From NCBI RefSeq assembly GCF_024679245.1, contig NC_090177.1:27864675-27928674 (forward strand): 64,000 nucleotides of DNA. Direction: 5' to 3'. A program made the position numbers and the translations under genes. Under the pieces are notes generated by a model. That model saw only the letters and a list, made by a program, of their open reading frames with translations. It ran no database searches and had not been told where the DNA came from. Positions 38,590 through 50,330 of the stretch are shown here, piece after piece. Source of the DNA: Pseudorasbora parva (taxonomy: Eukaryota > Chordata > Actinopteri > Cypriniformes > Gobionidae). Position 1 is the stretch's first letter. Each line of letters begins with the position of its first letter.

Positions 38590-39033
38590 GAGTACACTTC
38601 CTCAGCTCACAGATAGAATTATGTCGACACAAATTGTTTAAGTAAGAACAACTTGATGCAATTAAGCTTACTTAATTGAGTATTAAGTGCATTCATGCTA
38701 GATGAACTACTAAAAATATGTTCACTTTACTTGAAGAAAACGTGGAAACCGATTAATTAATAAATATGTGTTGAATTGAGTTGTTGTTTTTTGTCTTCAC
38801 TTATTTTTTAAAGTTCAGCTTACTTGAGAATGTTAAGGCAATCGGTTTTTTAATATTTTCCTAGTAATGTGAGCACTAAAAACTGTTTAACACAACTAAT
38901 AATTTTGAGTTAATATACTTCATTAACAAGTTTTCTGTACAAATTTTGTTACATTTTGCCAACAAAAAAATTATACGCTGCTTTACTTTTTTCATTTTTT
39001 AAAAGTAAAGTCAACTTATTACATTTTACAGTG
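38590..39033 (-). mobile_element. CACTG-family fragment, right end preserved
   Basis: The end TCAACTTATTACATTTTACAGTG has the character of the CACTG families, and the interior is rich in TTACTTGA/TTAAGTAA words. The left boundary is not found. Confidence 0.4.
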
Positions 39034-39395
39034 TATAATCCTTATGGATGTATTTTAATAATATGATCTTATGAGTATTTGTAATTCATATTGACAGCAT
39101 TATTTATTTATTAATTTTAATGTTTAGCTGTGGGGATCGGCTTAATGTTTTTGTAAAAAAAAAATTAATATACTTTTAATAAAAACGCAATTAATGTCCA
39201 ATAAAGTTTCCACCAAGTTTCTGTGACCTAATCTAAAGAGATAACTATTCCCAGTTAATGAGATGTTAACAAAGAATGAAGAACTCACTTATTTTATCTT
39301 AGGCTATGAATGTATTAACTACAGTTTATAAACTATTAATTAACTATTTACAAATGATCTGTAAATACTTTATTACACTTATTATAAAGTTTTAA

Positions 39396-39821
39396 AGGCA
39401 AGTTTTTAAGAACAATTACAAGTATAGACAAATACAATATAGCAGTTACAAATAAAGTAAGGTCTAAAGAATGATAATTATAAAGATATAGTTCTAAGAA
39501 TTGTTCTCAATATTAAAGAATAGCAAAGATCACACCACAACAATAACGATAACAGCAAAAAGAAACAATACTGTATGAATCACTTTCAGAATGATTTTAT
39601 CCAGCTGATGAACGCTAAAAACATTGACAGCCAATCAGAATCCAACCTGACAAACTCGAGCAGACACATGCTAGAATAAACATAGCGATATTGTCCATTG
39701 GTTTGAACGCTAATATAGGTATTGTTTTTGATGTGAATAGGCCTTAACAGTAGGATTCAGGTACAGAAATGTAATCCTAAATGTAAAATAACACTATAGA
39801 GGTCACCGTGAACATATTTTG
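39396..39821. other. Unassigned AT-rich DNA
   Basis: No gene or element end seen. Confidence 0.4.
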
Positions 39822-40042
39822 TTGATCATGGAACAGCATTCCTGTCTGAAAATGTATCCTAACCCTATCCCTAACCCTAAACTAACCCTACCCTATAAGT
39901 TATCCCCAAAATCAGAGGGAAACGTGAATAACACTGATGTAGAAACACCTAACCCTGGTTGTAAGCCTAAACTTGACATAAACTGTAAACGTGTCTCTCA
40001 AATCTGATTGCTTGATTGGAATGTCGTTCCAGGATCAACAGA
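39822..40042. mobile_element. Small foldback enclosing CCCTAA-like units
   Basis: TTGATCATGGAACAGCATTCC (39822-39842) is mirrored by GGAATGTCGTTCCAGGATCAA (40018-40038). Inside, 39858-39896 is a degenerate run of CCCTAA/ACCCTA units resembling vertebrate telomeric repeat. Such runs are a normal part of some cyprinid MITEs (memory), so this is not strong evidence for a telomere fusion. Confidence 0.55.
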
Positions 40043-40806
40043 GATGTTGATCAAGGAACATATATGTACTTGGTAAAATCCTGTCACCATAAATCAAATA
40101 TAGATTAATCTCTATTAAAGCCATGTTGTGTTGTTTGATTAACGTTAACAATTAACATTTTTATTGGCTGATGTCACTTGAAGTTATCTTTTGCCTCTTC
40201 TTGTTCTGGAATGGCGTAAAATCGCTTAAATGTAACTTGGCAAGACCAAACACATGCAAATGATAAACTTTCACTCTATGACAGTTAAACTTTGCAATCA
40301 ATCTGTGAATCATATATAAGTGCCATGGGGCTGATCAGTTTAACCCCTAATGATATTATTAAATAGATCCTTCATTAAGTAAAACCATCTAATGTATACA
40401 GTTTGTAGGCTTTCTAGAAAATGAAAGGCACAAGTTTAAAGCTTCTTTCTTTCATAAACATGCTCATATATGTGTAAATAAAACGTTTTTATTTTTGCTA
40501 TTCTGACTAATGCATAGTAAATATGATTAAAAGCTGCTCCACAACAAGACTCATAACTAAAAGCATCATAATATTAGCAGAAAAACCAGAGGACAATAAA
40601 GTTTAGTTTATCTGAATGGATTCTGATTGGATGTCAATGATTATATCAACTGGAAAAAGTTCGCAAAGTGATTCTATTGAATCGTTTTTCTGTACAATTG
40701 TTGTTATAGTTGTGTTGCAAACTTTGCTACTCTTTTATTTTTGGAATGATTTTTTAGAACTATATCTTTATTGTTATAGTTATCATTTATAGTGTGAACG
40801 GATTTT
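40043..40806. other. Unassigned AT-rich DNA
   Basis: No gene or repeat end recognised. Confidence 0.4.
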
Positions 40807-41975
40807 AAAGGGTTAGTTCACCCAAAAATGAAAATTAGCCCATGATTTATTCACCTTCAAGCCATCCTAGGTGTATATGACTGTGGCAAGCAGCGGGGCG
40901 AGGGACTGTGAGAGCAGGCCGGTGACGAGTGCTAATGAGTGCCAGCTGCACGTCACACCAGTCTCGTCTCGCGGCCGAGTGACGGGAGCATAAAAGGAGG
41001 AGCGAAGGCAGCGGAAGACGAGAGAGGACCAGGCCTGGATTTTATGTTGTTGTGTGTATGCGGGCAGTCGTCTGTGAGGGGCTGCCCGCGGTTTACTTTC
41101 GTTTTGTTTATTTATTTTGAAATTAAAGTTTGTTGAATGTTCGCTTGTTCCCGCCTCCTTCCTTCCCATCTAAGAACCCCATCACAATGACATTCAAGTC
41201 CTGGCTCTTTGACATTGACAGTTGGGTCATTTTGGAAGTCCATAAAAGTCCATCTATCCATCATATATCTGCTCCACACGGTTCTGGTGGGTTAATAAAG
41301 GCCTTCTGAAATGAAGTGGCACATTTGTGTATGAAAATTATCCATATTTAAAACTATAGACTAAAATAGCTAGCTTCCGGCGGTCAGCGGTGCGCAAGTG
41401 ACAGAGTAAAATGTTATGATGAAAGAGTAACCCTTGACCCTTGCCGCATGCGGATTGATGAATGCAGAAGTGCAGGGGATATAGCAAACCAAAACACTGT
41501 TCATGAATTAGATTAAAATTAGAATTTTTAAAGAGAAATGATGGCGGATTTCGATATTAGAGGGGCTTGAGTTTGTTGCCCAGCACTATGCACAAGAGCC
41601 TTTAAAATTGCCATGCATTAGGGGTTACTCTTTTGCCGTAAAGTCATACCACCGACTGCCGGAAGCTAGTTATTTTATTCTAGAAAGTTTTAAATATGGA
41701 CATTTTTCTTACACAAATGCGCCACTTTGCTTCAGAAGGCCTTTATTACCCCCCTGGAGCCGTGTGGAGCAGTTATATGAAGGACAGATGCACTTTTATG
41801 GACTTCCAAAAATGACCCAATAGTCACTGCCATTATAAAGCTTGGAAGAGCCAGGGCATTTTTAATAGAACTATTATTTTATTAGTCTGAAAGAAGAATG
41901 TCATGTACACCTAGGATGGCTTGAGGGTGAGTAAACAATGGGCTAATTTTAATATTTGGGTAAACTAACCCTTTG
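40807..41975. mobile_element. Long-arm foldback element carrying a solo LTR
   Basis: Ends AAAGGGTTAGTTCACCCAAA and GGGTAAACTAACCCTTTG are inverted, and pairing continues far inward: CAAGCCATCCTAGGTGTA with TACACCTAGGATGGCTTG, GGAAGTCCATAAAAGT with ACTTTTATGGACTTCC, TAATAAAGGCCTTCTGAA with TTCAGAAGGCCTTTATTA, and TAGCTTCCGG with CCGGAAGCTA. Without the LTR the element is about 0.86 kb, with arms of roughly 290 bp. There is no coding frame. It belongs to the same terminal family as 12387-12975. Confidence 0.85.
40882..41186 (+). mobile_element. Solo LTR of an LTR retrotransposon
   Basis: The 305-bp unit starts TGTGGCAAGC and ends CCCCATCACA, the TG...CA form of LTRs. It is flanked by perfect 5-bp duplications ATGAC at 40877-40881 and 41187-41191. 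Inside are a TATA-like CATAAAAGGAGG near 40989 and an ATTAAAG poly-A-signal-like word near 41123, in the order promoter, R, poly-A expected for a plus-oriented LTR. It is GC-rich compared with its host. Internal retroelement sequence is absent, so it most likely arose by LTR-LTR recombination. The family (Gypsy-, BEL- or Copia-like) cannot be told from the LTR alone. Confidence 0.88.
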
Positions 41976-42553
41976 AGGAAAAACTGCAAGTTATGGCATC
42001 ACAATTCATTTTAATACGTGTATAGAATACCAATCAATCTTGGGATACACAACTCTTTTTTCCCCCTTCCTCACTTGCAGAATCTAGCAGTGTATAATAA
42101 TCCATGAAAACACCTGACATTTCACTGAATGACCAGCACATCTTAAACAGGCCTATCTGTACATCAATAACCAACTAAACCGTTTCTTCCACTGCTTTAG
42201 ATATCTGCGTGATGCAACTCAAACAACTACATGAATCATACAGTTTTTCTCCAGCCCTCTTCAGTGACTCTTTCCCTCATCATCTAGCTTTCTTTTTCCT
42301 CTCTGAGTCATATAATCACGCGCCATGTCTTCTGGATTCTCTGAATGTGACTGTGAGCAATGTGGTAGCCATTTGAGGTACACAAACTTTTCAATATTTA
42401 ACATCTAATTTCATATCCTTTCCTTATGACGGTTTTTGATGCTTTGTTTTCTTCCACAGTGTTATAGCTTTTATATGGTTTTACCTAATGTACCTGATAA
42501 AACTTTACAATCAATTTATGGAACAGAATTACATTTCACATCAGCTTTTTAAG
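41976..42553. other. Apparently single-copy DNA
   Basis: Pyrimidine-rich near 42240-42310. No supported exon. Confidence 0.4.
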
Positions 42554-42561
42554 GTCGCAGA

Positions 42562-43485
42562 TAGGGATGAGCAACAGTGGGAGTACTCAAGCGTGACAGC
42601 GACGGTCGATCATGAAAACGAAGATTTTAAAAAATATATTTGTATATTTATCGGATTGGTTATTGCGGCATTTTGGACGGTAACTGGGGTCTGATTGGTT
42701 AGCGTTAGACAGCACACCTTCCAAACCTTAAAATAAAGTGAAACTGAAATGCTGATGCCTGGAACTAGCACTGTGAATGATCGTGAAATACAGTGAAAGA
42801 TGCGCAGCGCCAACACAGCATCATAATAAGAGCACGGTTGTGCAAAATGCGCAGTGATGCTGTACTCACTTTGATCATGAAAAATACACTTATTTGCAGC
42901 GCCAATCTGTCATGTAGGCTACATAGAATTATAATGAGAACACGATTATAGTGTTGTAAATGATCTGTGGTTTTGTTGCTCGTGTGTTTTCGTTGTTGTT
43001 AAGGGAACAGAGCATTCAAAATGAGTTTCGTTTTCAAGCCTGTAAAATACTAGCATGGCCAAGTTGATGTGCGCATTTGCTTCCTTTTGGGCAGATGTAA
43101 ATTGTAATATATAGGCATATATCTGATTAATCTCACATAGGATGCGTTTTGAGTTTATTAATCCGCTAGCAAAGCTCTGCGGGGTGGTGTATTCAGTTTC
43201 AGCTCAAATACAATGTCCAATATTATTGACTGGGTTTTTTGAGACGGTTATTTCGTTTCTTTTTCAAAGACATTTATGCATCATAATATAGCAGTTATTT
43301 TTTTATAGTCATATGTTCATATTTACATAGACATCTCATGTTTTTGTCAACATACATTTTCGTAACGTTCTTAAAATAGCTTCATATCTCCATGACGGAG
43401 ACGGTATCTCCACGGTTAATCGATTACTTGTTTTTTAGACCTAACAATGATCGAAATGAAAAATATACAAAAATGCCCATCCCTA
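42562..43485. mobile_element. 924-bp hAT-type non-autonomous element
   Basis: The left end TAGGGATGAGCAACAG and right end TGCCCATCCCTA are inverted. Flanking octamers are GTCGCAGA and GTTGTAGA, identical except for two C-to-T differences, as expected for a decayed 8-bp hAT duplication. The interior has no transposase frame. Confidence 0.75.
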
Positions 43486-43779
43486 GTTGTAGAACAGTTC
43501 ACAAAGAAGTAAGCAGCATTATGCTAAAGACTACAAATAATGAGATTTATAATTATACTGAATATGCTGTTTTATACCCACACACTGTGGTGAAGTAAAT
43601 ACTACAGAAAAAAACAAATGTAATTTCTACAGGGGAAAAAAGTAAATTCGATATTAGTACTCAATTCATGCTTGTAGAAATGTAAGGGTGAGTATCGGTG
43701 TTAAGTTAAACCTACTCAACTTTTCTGATACTGGTGTTCCCATCGTGCATTCGTGCATGAATAATTTATAAGGTTGATT
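43486..43779. other. Unassigned DNA
   Basis: Nothing recognisable. Confidence 0.4.
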
Positions 43780-44225
43780 TTTTTTTCCTCTGTTTTCCAG
43801 CTGTATTTACACTGTTTGATCATTGCTTTTGTTGTAAGGTTTCATAACTTGCTGTTTTGTGACATCTGGAGTTCCTTTTCTACTCAAAATGACACAATCA
43901 TACTCAAAAATAATCCAACGAATGTTACCATTATTGTGTGCTGTGTGCCCAGAATTGAGATCTGTGTGATGGTCATCGATGAATTGATGTGCATTATCAA
44001 ATTGGCAGTGTGATCAGCCAATTACAGCCTCTTGTTGTCTGTAATTCACTACTCCCTTCTTACAATCTCAATGAGAACCCAACAAGCTCAAGGGAGGCTA
44101 TCTCTGAATTTTCCTGGCGTCGCTGTAAATGAGTGCTTGCATACTATTCGATCTCATAACAAAAACGTGTTGTATTTGTATTTCTTTCTATTCCTCTCAA
44201 TCATATTCTCATTCAAATTTTGACT
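43780..44225. promoter_or_regulatory. Candidate conserved non-coding element
   Basis: A single-copy stretch that includes GATCAGCCAATTACAGCC and TGTAATTCACTACTCCC-type words, with a CCAAT box and homeodomain-like cores. A pyrimidine run ending TTTTCCAG at about 43799 looks like a splice acceptor. The frame behind it stays open for about 70 codons, but it shows no known domain and no donor could be chosen, so I prefer a non-coding reading. Confidence 0.2.
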
Positions 44226-45346
44226 GATATTTCCATCCAAGGCTGATCAAACTCTGGGAAAGCACCGGGGGGAAAAAGTTTTTAATGTAATCATTTTACT
44301 CATTTGACTCAAGTATAAAATAGTATTTAACATTACAGAAGCTAAATGCATTAGGTTACACCAACAAAACTAAGTTTTAGGATTAGATCAGGTAGAAATA
44401 TCTGCTTAAATGTGTCAATTACAGATTAACAGAGAGGGGTCGTTTTCATCTGGTTTCTAGTGAGCTTCCACTATAATTTACGGATTTAATGGCACTATTT
44501 TCACTATTTTTTAAAAACCTACAGAACATTATAACATCTTTCTTAACGGTGTGTATCAGTGAGGTATAAGAATTTACTGCACAGTACATTTCCTTAAGAA
44601 AGTCCATAAATTCACAACAAAGATAGCAGAGAGACAGTAAACGAGTGAGAAAGTAGCTCGGAGGGGAAGAAGACCCATCTTTGGGGTGGAAAAATGGACG
44701 AGGGGGATCTGAAGGAAGAGAAGGAGGGGTTGCAGCATAAGTGGTGTTCAGTGATGGATAGACTCGGGCCTTGAAAAGCCACACCTGGCTGACTGCTTTC
44801 AAAAGCACATTTGCTCATGTACAGTGGTGCTATGCGTTTCAAACATCTAGCGTCTTCTTACTATCTAAAGGCGCCGCATACTGCAAGTGCAGTCAGAATG
44901 CTTGTCAGCGAAGGGGAAAAAGACGCTCTTTTCTTGTGCGTGTGCACCTCGGTTGTGGTGTGTGGACATGTGAACTTTGTGTTTGGACTTGTTTTGCAAA
45001 GCTGTCAAGAACATTAGTGTGTATTTACACATGTAGTGTTTATGTGTGGGTTTCTTTTCTATTATTCTTTGTTCGGGTCACATGACACTTTCTCCAGCAA
45101 TTAATGAGCTCGGATTTGCTCTTTCTCAAATGGTTTTTATACCCCTTCTAAACGCCATTATCTCCTCACAAAATACGCTTTAGATTTGATTATTAGTTAG
45201 AATTATACTTTTTTCTTTTTTTGTCTTCTACATTTGTGCTGCATTATATCATGCATATCAAAAGCTTATTGATGAGGGAACAGAAAATACTTCAAAAAAT
45301 GTTGAGCAAAATACATTGAAAAGTTATTTAGATTGATGAATTTCCA
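44226..45346. other. Unassigned, apparently single-copy DNA
   Basis: Repeat-free in appearance. Frames around 44450-45080 are open by chance and carry no recognisable domain. Confidence 0.4.
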
Positions 45347-46641
45347 CACTGTAAAAACAAAACTAGGTGACTAACTTTGTTACCTTAAGGAACTATGTGA
45401 CTTCTAAATCACTTGAAATGAAAATTTGTCCTATTTTGGGTAAAAAATTATTAGTTTACCACATGAAGCAATTTTTTAGGTTAAATGTTTTATCAGTTTT
45501 ACAGTAAACTCTAAACAGATTCAAATTAGTTTCTTGTTCATCTTTTACTTTTTAAGCCCAATTTCTTTGTGTAAGAGTACAATACTTGTCAATGATCACA
45601 CATAATTATTGTTATTATTATCAATCTTAATTTTTTGGTTCTTTGATGACATATTCTAAAACTGTAACTATAAGTTAACCATATCTGCTAAATTTAAAAT
45701 ATTCTATGTGAAAAAGAGTATTTTATTGGACTTGTTTCTTTTTGTGACGAAAAAAAAAGACAACTTTTAATATTTTCAAAAAGATTTAGGTAACACTTTA
45801 TTTTACAAGGTTTTTGTTACATATACATGTATCACTCCAGAAAAATGAACGTCAACTGTTGTTATTTGCACTCAAATCATCCTTGTTCACATGACTTAAA
45901 AAACTCATGTAACTACATGAACTTAAATTTTAGTGAGTTGTTTTACTAAAAAAAATAGTATTGTCAGCTTTACTTAAGTGTTTGTTCGGTCAACTTAACA
46001 TTGCAGATTAAAAACGAACAAACTGGACAGTGGATCTGTAGTTCCAAGTATGCTAAGGGACTGCATAAGGAGTGTGAATTTAGGGATTAAAGTGTTATTT
46101 TATGGGGTTTTCAGTAGAAGGAAAGATGTTGTTAGTTTACGGTAGTGTTTAATGTTCAGTTATGTTACACATCTAGAGTTTCTGTAGTATTGTGGTTACC
46201 ATTATGCAGAAGAGTGGTGCCTGTGTTGACGCTGTGGGCACACAATCATCGGATGGAATTCCTGCCCTCAATAAAATTAAGTTTGCCCAATTAGTTAATT
46301 TTGCCGTTTGTTTCTTAAAATATGCTTGTTATTTAAAAGTTTTCCACTTGCACTTCTACAGCAAATAGTTAATTCAATAAGGTAAATTAAATCAATAAAC
46401 GTGTTCAACTTACATAATAATATACATGTAACATAACATTATTAAGTAAACTGCACATATAAATATTATATAACTGACAGATTCAAATGGGTTGGATTTA
46501 CTCAAAGAAATTGTCAACTTTACTTGAATTTCTTTTGTTCATATAACTAAAGTGTTAGTTATAAAAATTACTCAATATAGTGGTGTGGAACCACTTGATG
46601 CTGCTTTTTTAAATAAATTCAACAAGTCATTTTTTTGAGTG
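45347..46641. mobile_element. Larger CACTG-type non-autonomous element
   Basis: It begins CACTGTAAAAACAAAACTAG and ends AACAAGTCATTTTTTTGAGTG. The right terminus inverted is CACTCAAAAAAATGACTTG, typical of a zebrafish EnSpm-derived family (memory). Subterminal words such as AGTGGTTCCACACC inverted and TTACTTAA/TTGACTT motifs fit. No coding frame. The exact duplication is not visible. Confidence 0.5.
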
Positions 46642-47702
46642 TAGTAATAACAGTAAATTATGCATAATCACATGAAATTTACCCTCAACCAAACCCTAAT
46701 CCAATAGTAAGTACATGTTTTTAATTAATATTCTCAGTACTTAAATATATAATTACACAGCAACAATGACACCTTAAAAAAAGTGTAACCAAAGTTTTAG
46801 CAAACAGTAAAATTTTCCAACATATTGAGTTCATGGTAACTTTATTTTGTAGTGTATATTTTACGTTACATGCAGATACCATAGTGATTACTATAAATTG
46901 TGTTTTTAATAAGCTCAGTACTTATATGTACATTGTAACATGGACACCTTCAAATAAAGTGTAAAGTGAAGTTAATTTCTACATCTAAGTGTTAATATCT
47001 GTATAAAACATGCGATCTGGTTTTAATTTTGAGTGGATTGTATTTTATAATCTTTGTTATCTTTGAATTCTATTTGGGTCCACCGATATTTCAAATCTGA
47101 AACCTGAAACAAATATTTTTTTTCTGACAGTTCTGAGATGAATCATTTTCTGATAAGAATCAAATCTGGTGTGTTGAGACGCCTCGTGAACTTGGCCTGA
47201 TTTTATCTTTCTATCTCTCCTCCCTTTTTTTTATGGGGCGACTGAGTGACCAGGTCAGCTACTGTTCATTCTGTCCACATAAACACTCCCCATCCCCAGT
47301 GCCCATTTCAGACCTGGATCCAGCCAAATAACAAACACACATTCTATGCTCATGACTGCAAATACAACCAGACTCATCAGCTGATCCACAAGCCCATATT
47401 ATTGACTCGCAACACTTAAATCATAATGCAAAATAAATAGCTATATTACGGTAACTTGGCACAAATTTCAGGCACAGCATCGTCCCCGTTCACTCTGCAC
47501 TGCTATAAGTGGAGGATATAAGGACTCAGATGAGGGCTGATCCCCATTCTACACTGGGTATTAAGTAGCGTTTGTGCTCTCCAAAGCCTGTCCTACCTAT
47601 TAACCCCTCTGATGTGCTTTCTCATGATAATCAGCCTGTTACCCACCGAGGAGCAAGGAATTGTGGGATGTTTTCAGAGGAGAAACCCCCCTTGATGCAC
47701 AT

Positions 47703-47703
<1 letters not shown>
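46642..47703. other. Unassigned DNA
   Basis: AT-rich to about 47150, then GC-balanced and single-copy in appearance up to the CT tract. Confidence 0.4.

Positions 47704-47784
<81 letters not shown>
47704..47784. repeat. (CT)n microsatellite
   Basis: About 40 CT units. Confidence 0.95.
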
Positions 47785-47785
<1 letters not shown>

Positions 47786-50143
47786 AACTCACACACTGAA
47801 TCAAGCATGTAAGACGCCTTTTCAGAGAACCCATATGAAAAATAAACTGCTGAAGCGTTTGTTTGAAACGCCTCACAACATCTACATCTCTCACAACAGA
47901 CAAAAAAGCAGAGTCATGTCAAAAGACAGAACATTTCGAGGAAAATGTTTGAAATAAATAACTCGCGTTGAAGAGTAATACAACTTGGAACAAGCACCAG
48001 AAATATTTTCAGGAAATATTTACATTGATTTCCCAATTCTCCTTCACGCAAGAAGAATTCAGACATGAAAATAAATGAGCTCGAATCGGTCAAACCATTG
48101 TAAAGATCCTCAGAAGCAACCCAGAGCAGATGCTGAAAAACTGAACGGTCTCGCTCATCACAATATGCGTTTCAACATGCTATGTCAATAACAAAAGCAC
48201 TGTCTCGTGACGATCTCACTTCCATTTCCTTATTATGAAGCTCGAGGCAGTGGAAGTAGAGCCATGATGGAGCACAACCACCAAACAAGAGCTCGTCACA
48301 ACCTGTTCTTTATCAATCACTGTTAGGAAGCCATTTACAAGCTCTTTTCACACATGTCCAATGAACCCAGCTTAAGTGAAAAGTTTCATTTAGATACACC
48401 ACATCAACTCGCACAGCAACAAATGTAGCGCAACACAAACAAGTGCAAAAGATATAACAAAGCAAAGCCAAAGAGTTCACTCCATAATGCAGGTTTTAAC
48501 CATCAATGCACAGATTTGAGAAAGAGATGTCACACAGATACAGCATATATTGACTGGAGAATTAAAGACTGGTCGCAGTTATGCTCACACACAAAAAATG
48601 AACTTTGATTCAATTTCCTGTCCCTTACAAATCACTTTAATGAGCTCTCTGCAATGCAAAATGTTAGTGTTGTACTTATTGTCCAATGTTTTCAGTGTTT
48701 CAGTTGCGTTTTTGTGATTAGTAACAATGTTCAAAATGGCCAAAAGAAACTTTGCCACCACAATTTAAACCTTCTTAAGGCTAGAGAGAAAGATGTCACA
48801 GCCACAGGTGTTTTGTGCATGTGACTAGTGTTGAAATGTGCTTTACGGATGGATGATTAGTCGATTTTATAAAAAAAATATTTGCGATCAAAGGTCAAAA
48901 CTTTTAATTTGATCCCTTAAAACCTTTCAAGGAGCTCACTTCCACTGTAAACAAGTTTTCATCATTCTAACAACATATCCGTGTCCATCAATGAACTTCA
49001 TAAAATGCATGCCATTTGTCTTGAATTTATTCAAAAGGTTAGAAAAGTCTAATAACCTCATCTCTGCAAGTTATGACTTTGACACGCTTTGATTTTTTTT
49101 TTTAATTACAAACTGAACACAGAACGTAAACTTATGTTTTCAATTTAGTAGGTTCAATTTGTTTACAGTGTAAACAAAGTTCACCGATGCCTCACACGCA
49201 CACTGGGATTATTTCTTAGCAGAAAGATTGTTAAAAATGTGTCATACATATGACCACTACGCCAAGCAACATGTAAATGACCATTATAACGAGGTGCCCC
49301 ACACCTCAACCCACCGCTTGACACTCTTGTTTGTTAAGTACCTCTTGATAGGAGCACACAAACAAAAAGTTTTGCACACAAGACGGCATTATACAAAAGT
49401 CACAATCCGCCCAGGAACATCCGATCTGTGGCCAACAAATGACGAGCAGCAGATAAGCCATAGCAAGCATGGAGAGGCAGAGCAACAGCACAAGACAAAC
49501 CAGACGAAAAAATAGTTGCATATTTACAGCCCAGTGAGATTTTCTCATATCAAGAAGTGAACTATTAATAGACACGCGTTTTATAAACGTAATGTTTGAA
49601 ACTCAACAGGAACGGCGCTTCAGCTCGCGTGTGTCTACAGCACATATACATAAATATTCAGAAATTAGTCAAAATTCAACTATTCACTCCAAAGTCACAC
49701 TGAACATCAACAGACACAGCCGAGCCGACGATCGATCAAAAGCAAATGTATCGGCTTGTAAACAAATTGCATTCGCGCTGTATTTATCGATGGAGTTTGC
49801 GAACGTGCTATTAAAAATTAAATACCCGGAGCCTGAGCAATGTTTCACAAAAATGAGCCAAAAATAAATGACGTCGGCTCGGGAGAAAATATCAAGGTTG
49901 TTATTACTACGAAGCACTCTTGTATCATCTGCCATATCGATCAGCGGCCGAACGAGTTGTATTAATTATCGGGATCTCATTAAAAAAACATGCACACATC
50001 ACATCGTGCAGCTACATTATGAGGACTTGCAGAAAAAAAAAAAAAAAAACGACCAGTTGCCACCAAAAACTTTCCAGCGCCGCATTAGTCAATTTCACAA
50101 GGAACCGCCGTCACATTCCAGCACCGACTAAGCGCAAACCTAC
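47785..50143. other. Single-copy DNA, possible first intron of a minus-strand gene
   Basis: Repeat-poor. CpG frequency rises from about 49580 towards 50143. If the 50.1-50.3-kb block is a minus-strand first exon, this stretch is its first intron. Open frames near 49592-49935 on both strands have no recognised domain and are not called genes. Confidence 0.35.
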
Positions 50144-50330
50144 CGTGGGACCCCCACGCCACCGTTCCCGGTCTTTCTCCTCTTGATCTGTTGTTTTATT
50201 ATTTTTTCCAATTTTTTTCTCTAATTTTTCTTTTTTCGGGGCCTGAGTGTCTCGCGCTCCTCAGGCTGCAGCAGCAGAGTTATGGGGCGCGCGAGCATTG
50301 TGGGAGTGTGACGTCAGGCCACTTTCACAA
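50144..50330 (-). promoter_or_regulatory. CpG-rich candidate promoter and first exon, minus strand
   Basis: The block contains a perfect CRE palindrome TGACGTCA (50309-50316), GGGGCGCGCGAGC and a TCTCGCGC word, features of CpG-island promoters bound by CREB/ATF and related factors. Read on the minus strand, the sequence 5' to 3' passes an A/T-rich leader and then GGGAACGGTGGCGTGGGGGT before CCCACG/GTAGGT at 50144/50143, a good splice-donor match. A leader exon of roughly 100-150 bases with the start codon in a later exon outside this window is therefore plausible. The gene cannot be identified from the leader. Confidence 0.4.

Larger units (their letters stand above)
37096..39395. mobile_element. 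Large imperfect foldback with nested insertions
   Basis: Left-arm words (AAAGTATTTACAAACC, GTTAATTAATAGTTTATAAA, TTAGATTAGGTCACGGAAA) recur inverted in the right arm between about 39195 and 39395 (TTTATAAACTATTAATTAAC, TTCTGTGACCTAATCTAA). The left arm is split by the CACTG copy at 37174-37552, and the centre holds a second CACTG-type end at 39033. It resembles the cyprinid family with GGTAACACTTTA ends, although the outermost ends are eroded. Confidence 0.5.

Noticed and set aside
39858..39896. Interstitial telomere as a sign of chromosome fusion
   Set aside because: The run is short and degenerate and sits inside a small foldback element.
44446..45085. Open frames of 76-120 codons on both strands
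   Set aside because: They overlap each other, show no family features, and lack convincing splice sites.
49592..50186. Overlapping open frames on both strands near the CpG-rich block
   Set aside because: No recognised domain. Lack of stops is expected from GC/CpG enrichment. A non-coding leader or first intron is more likely.
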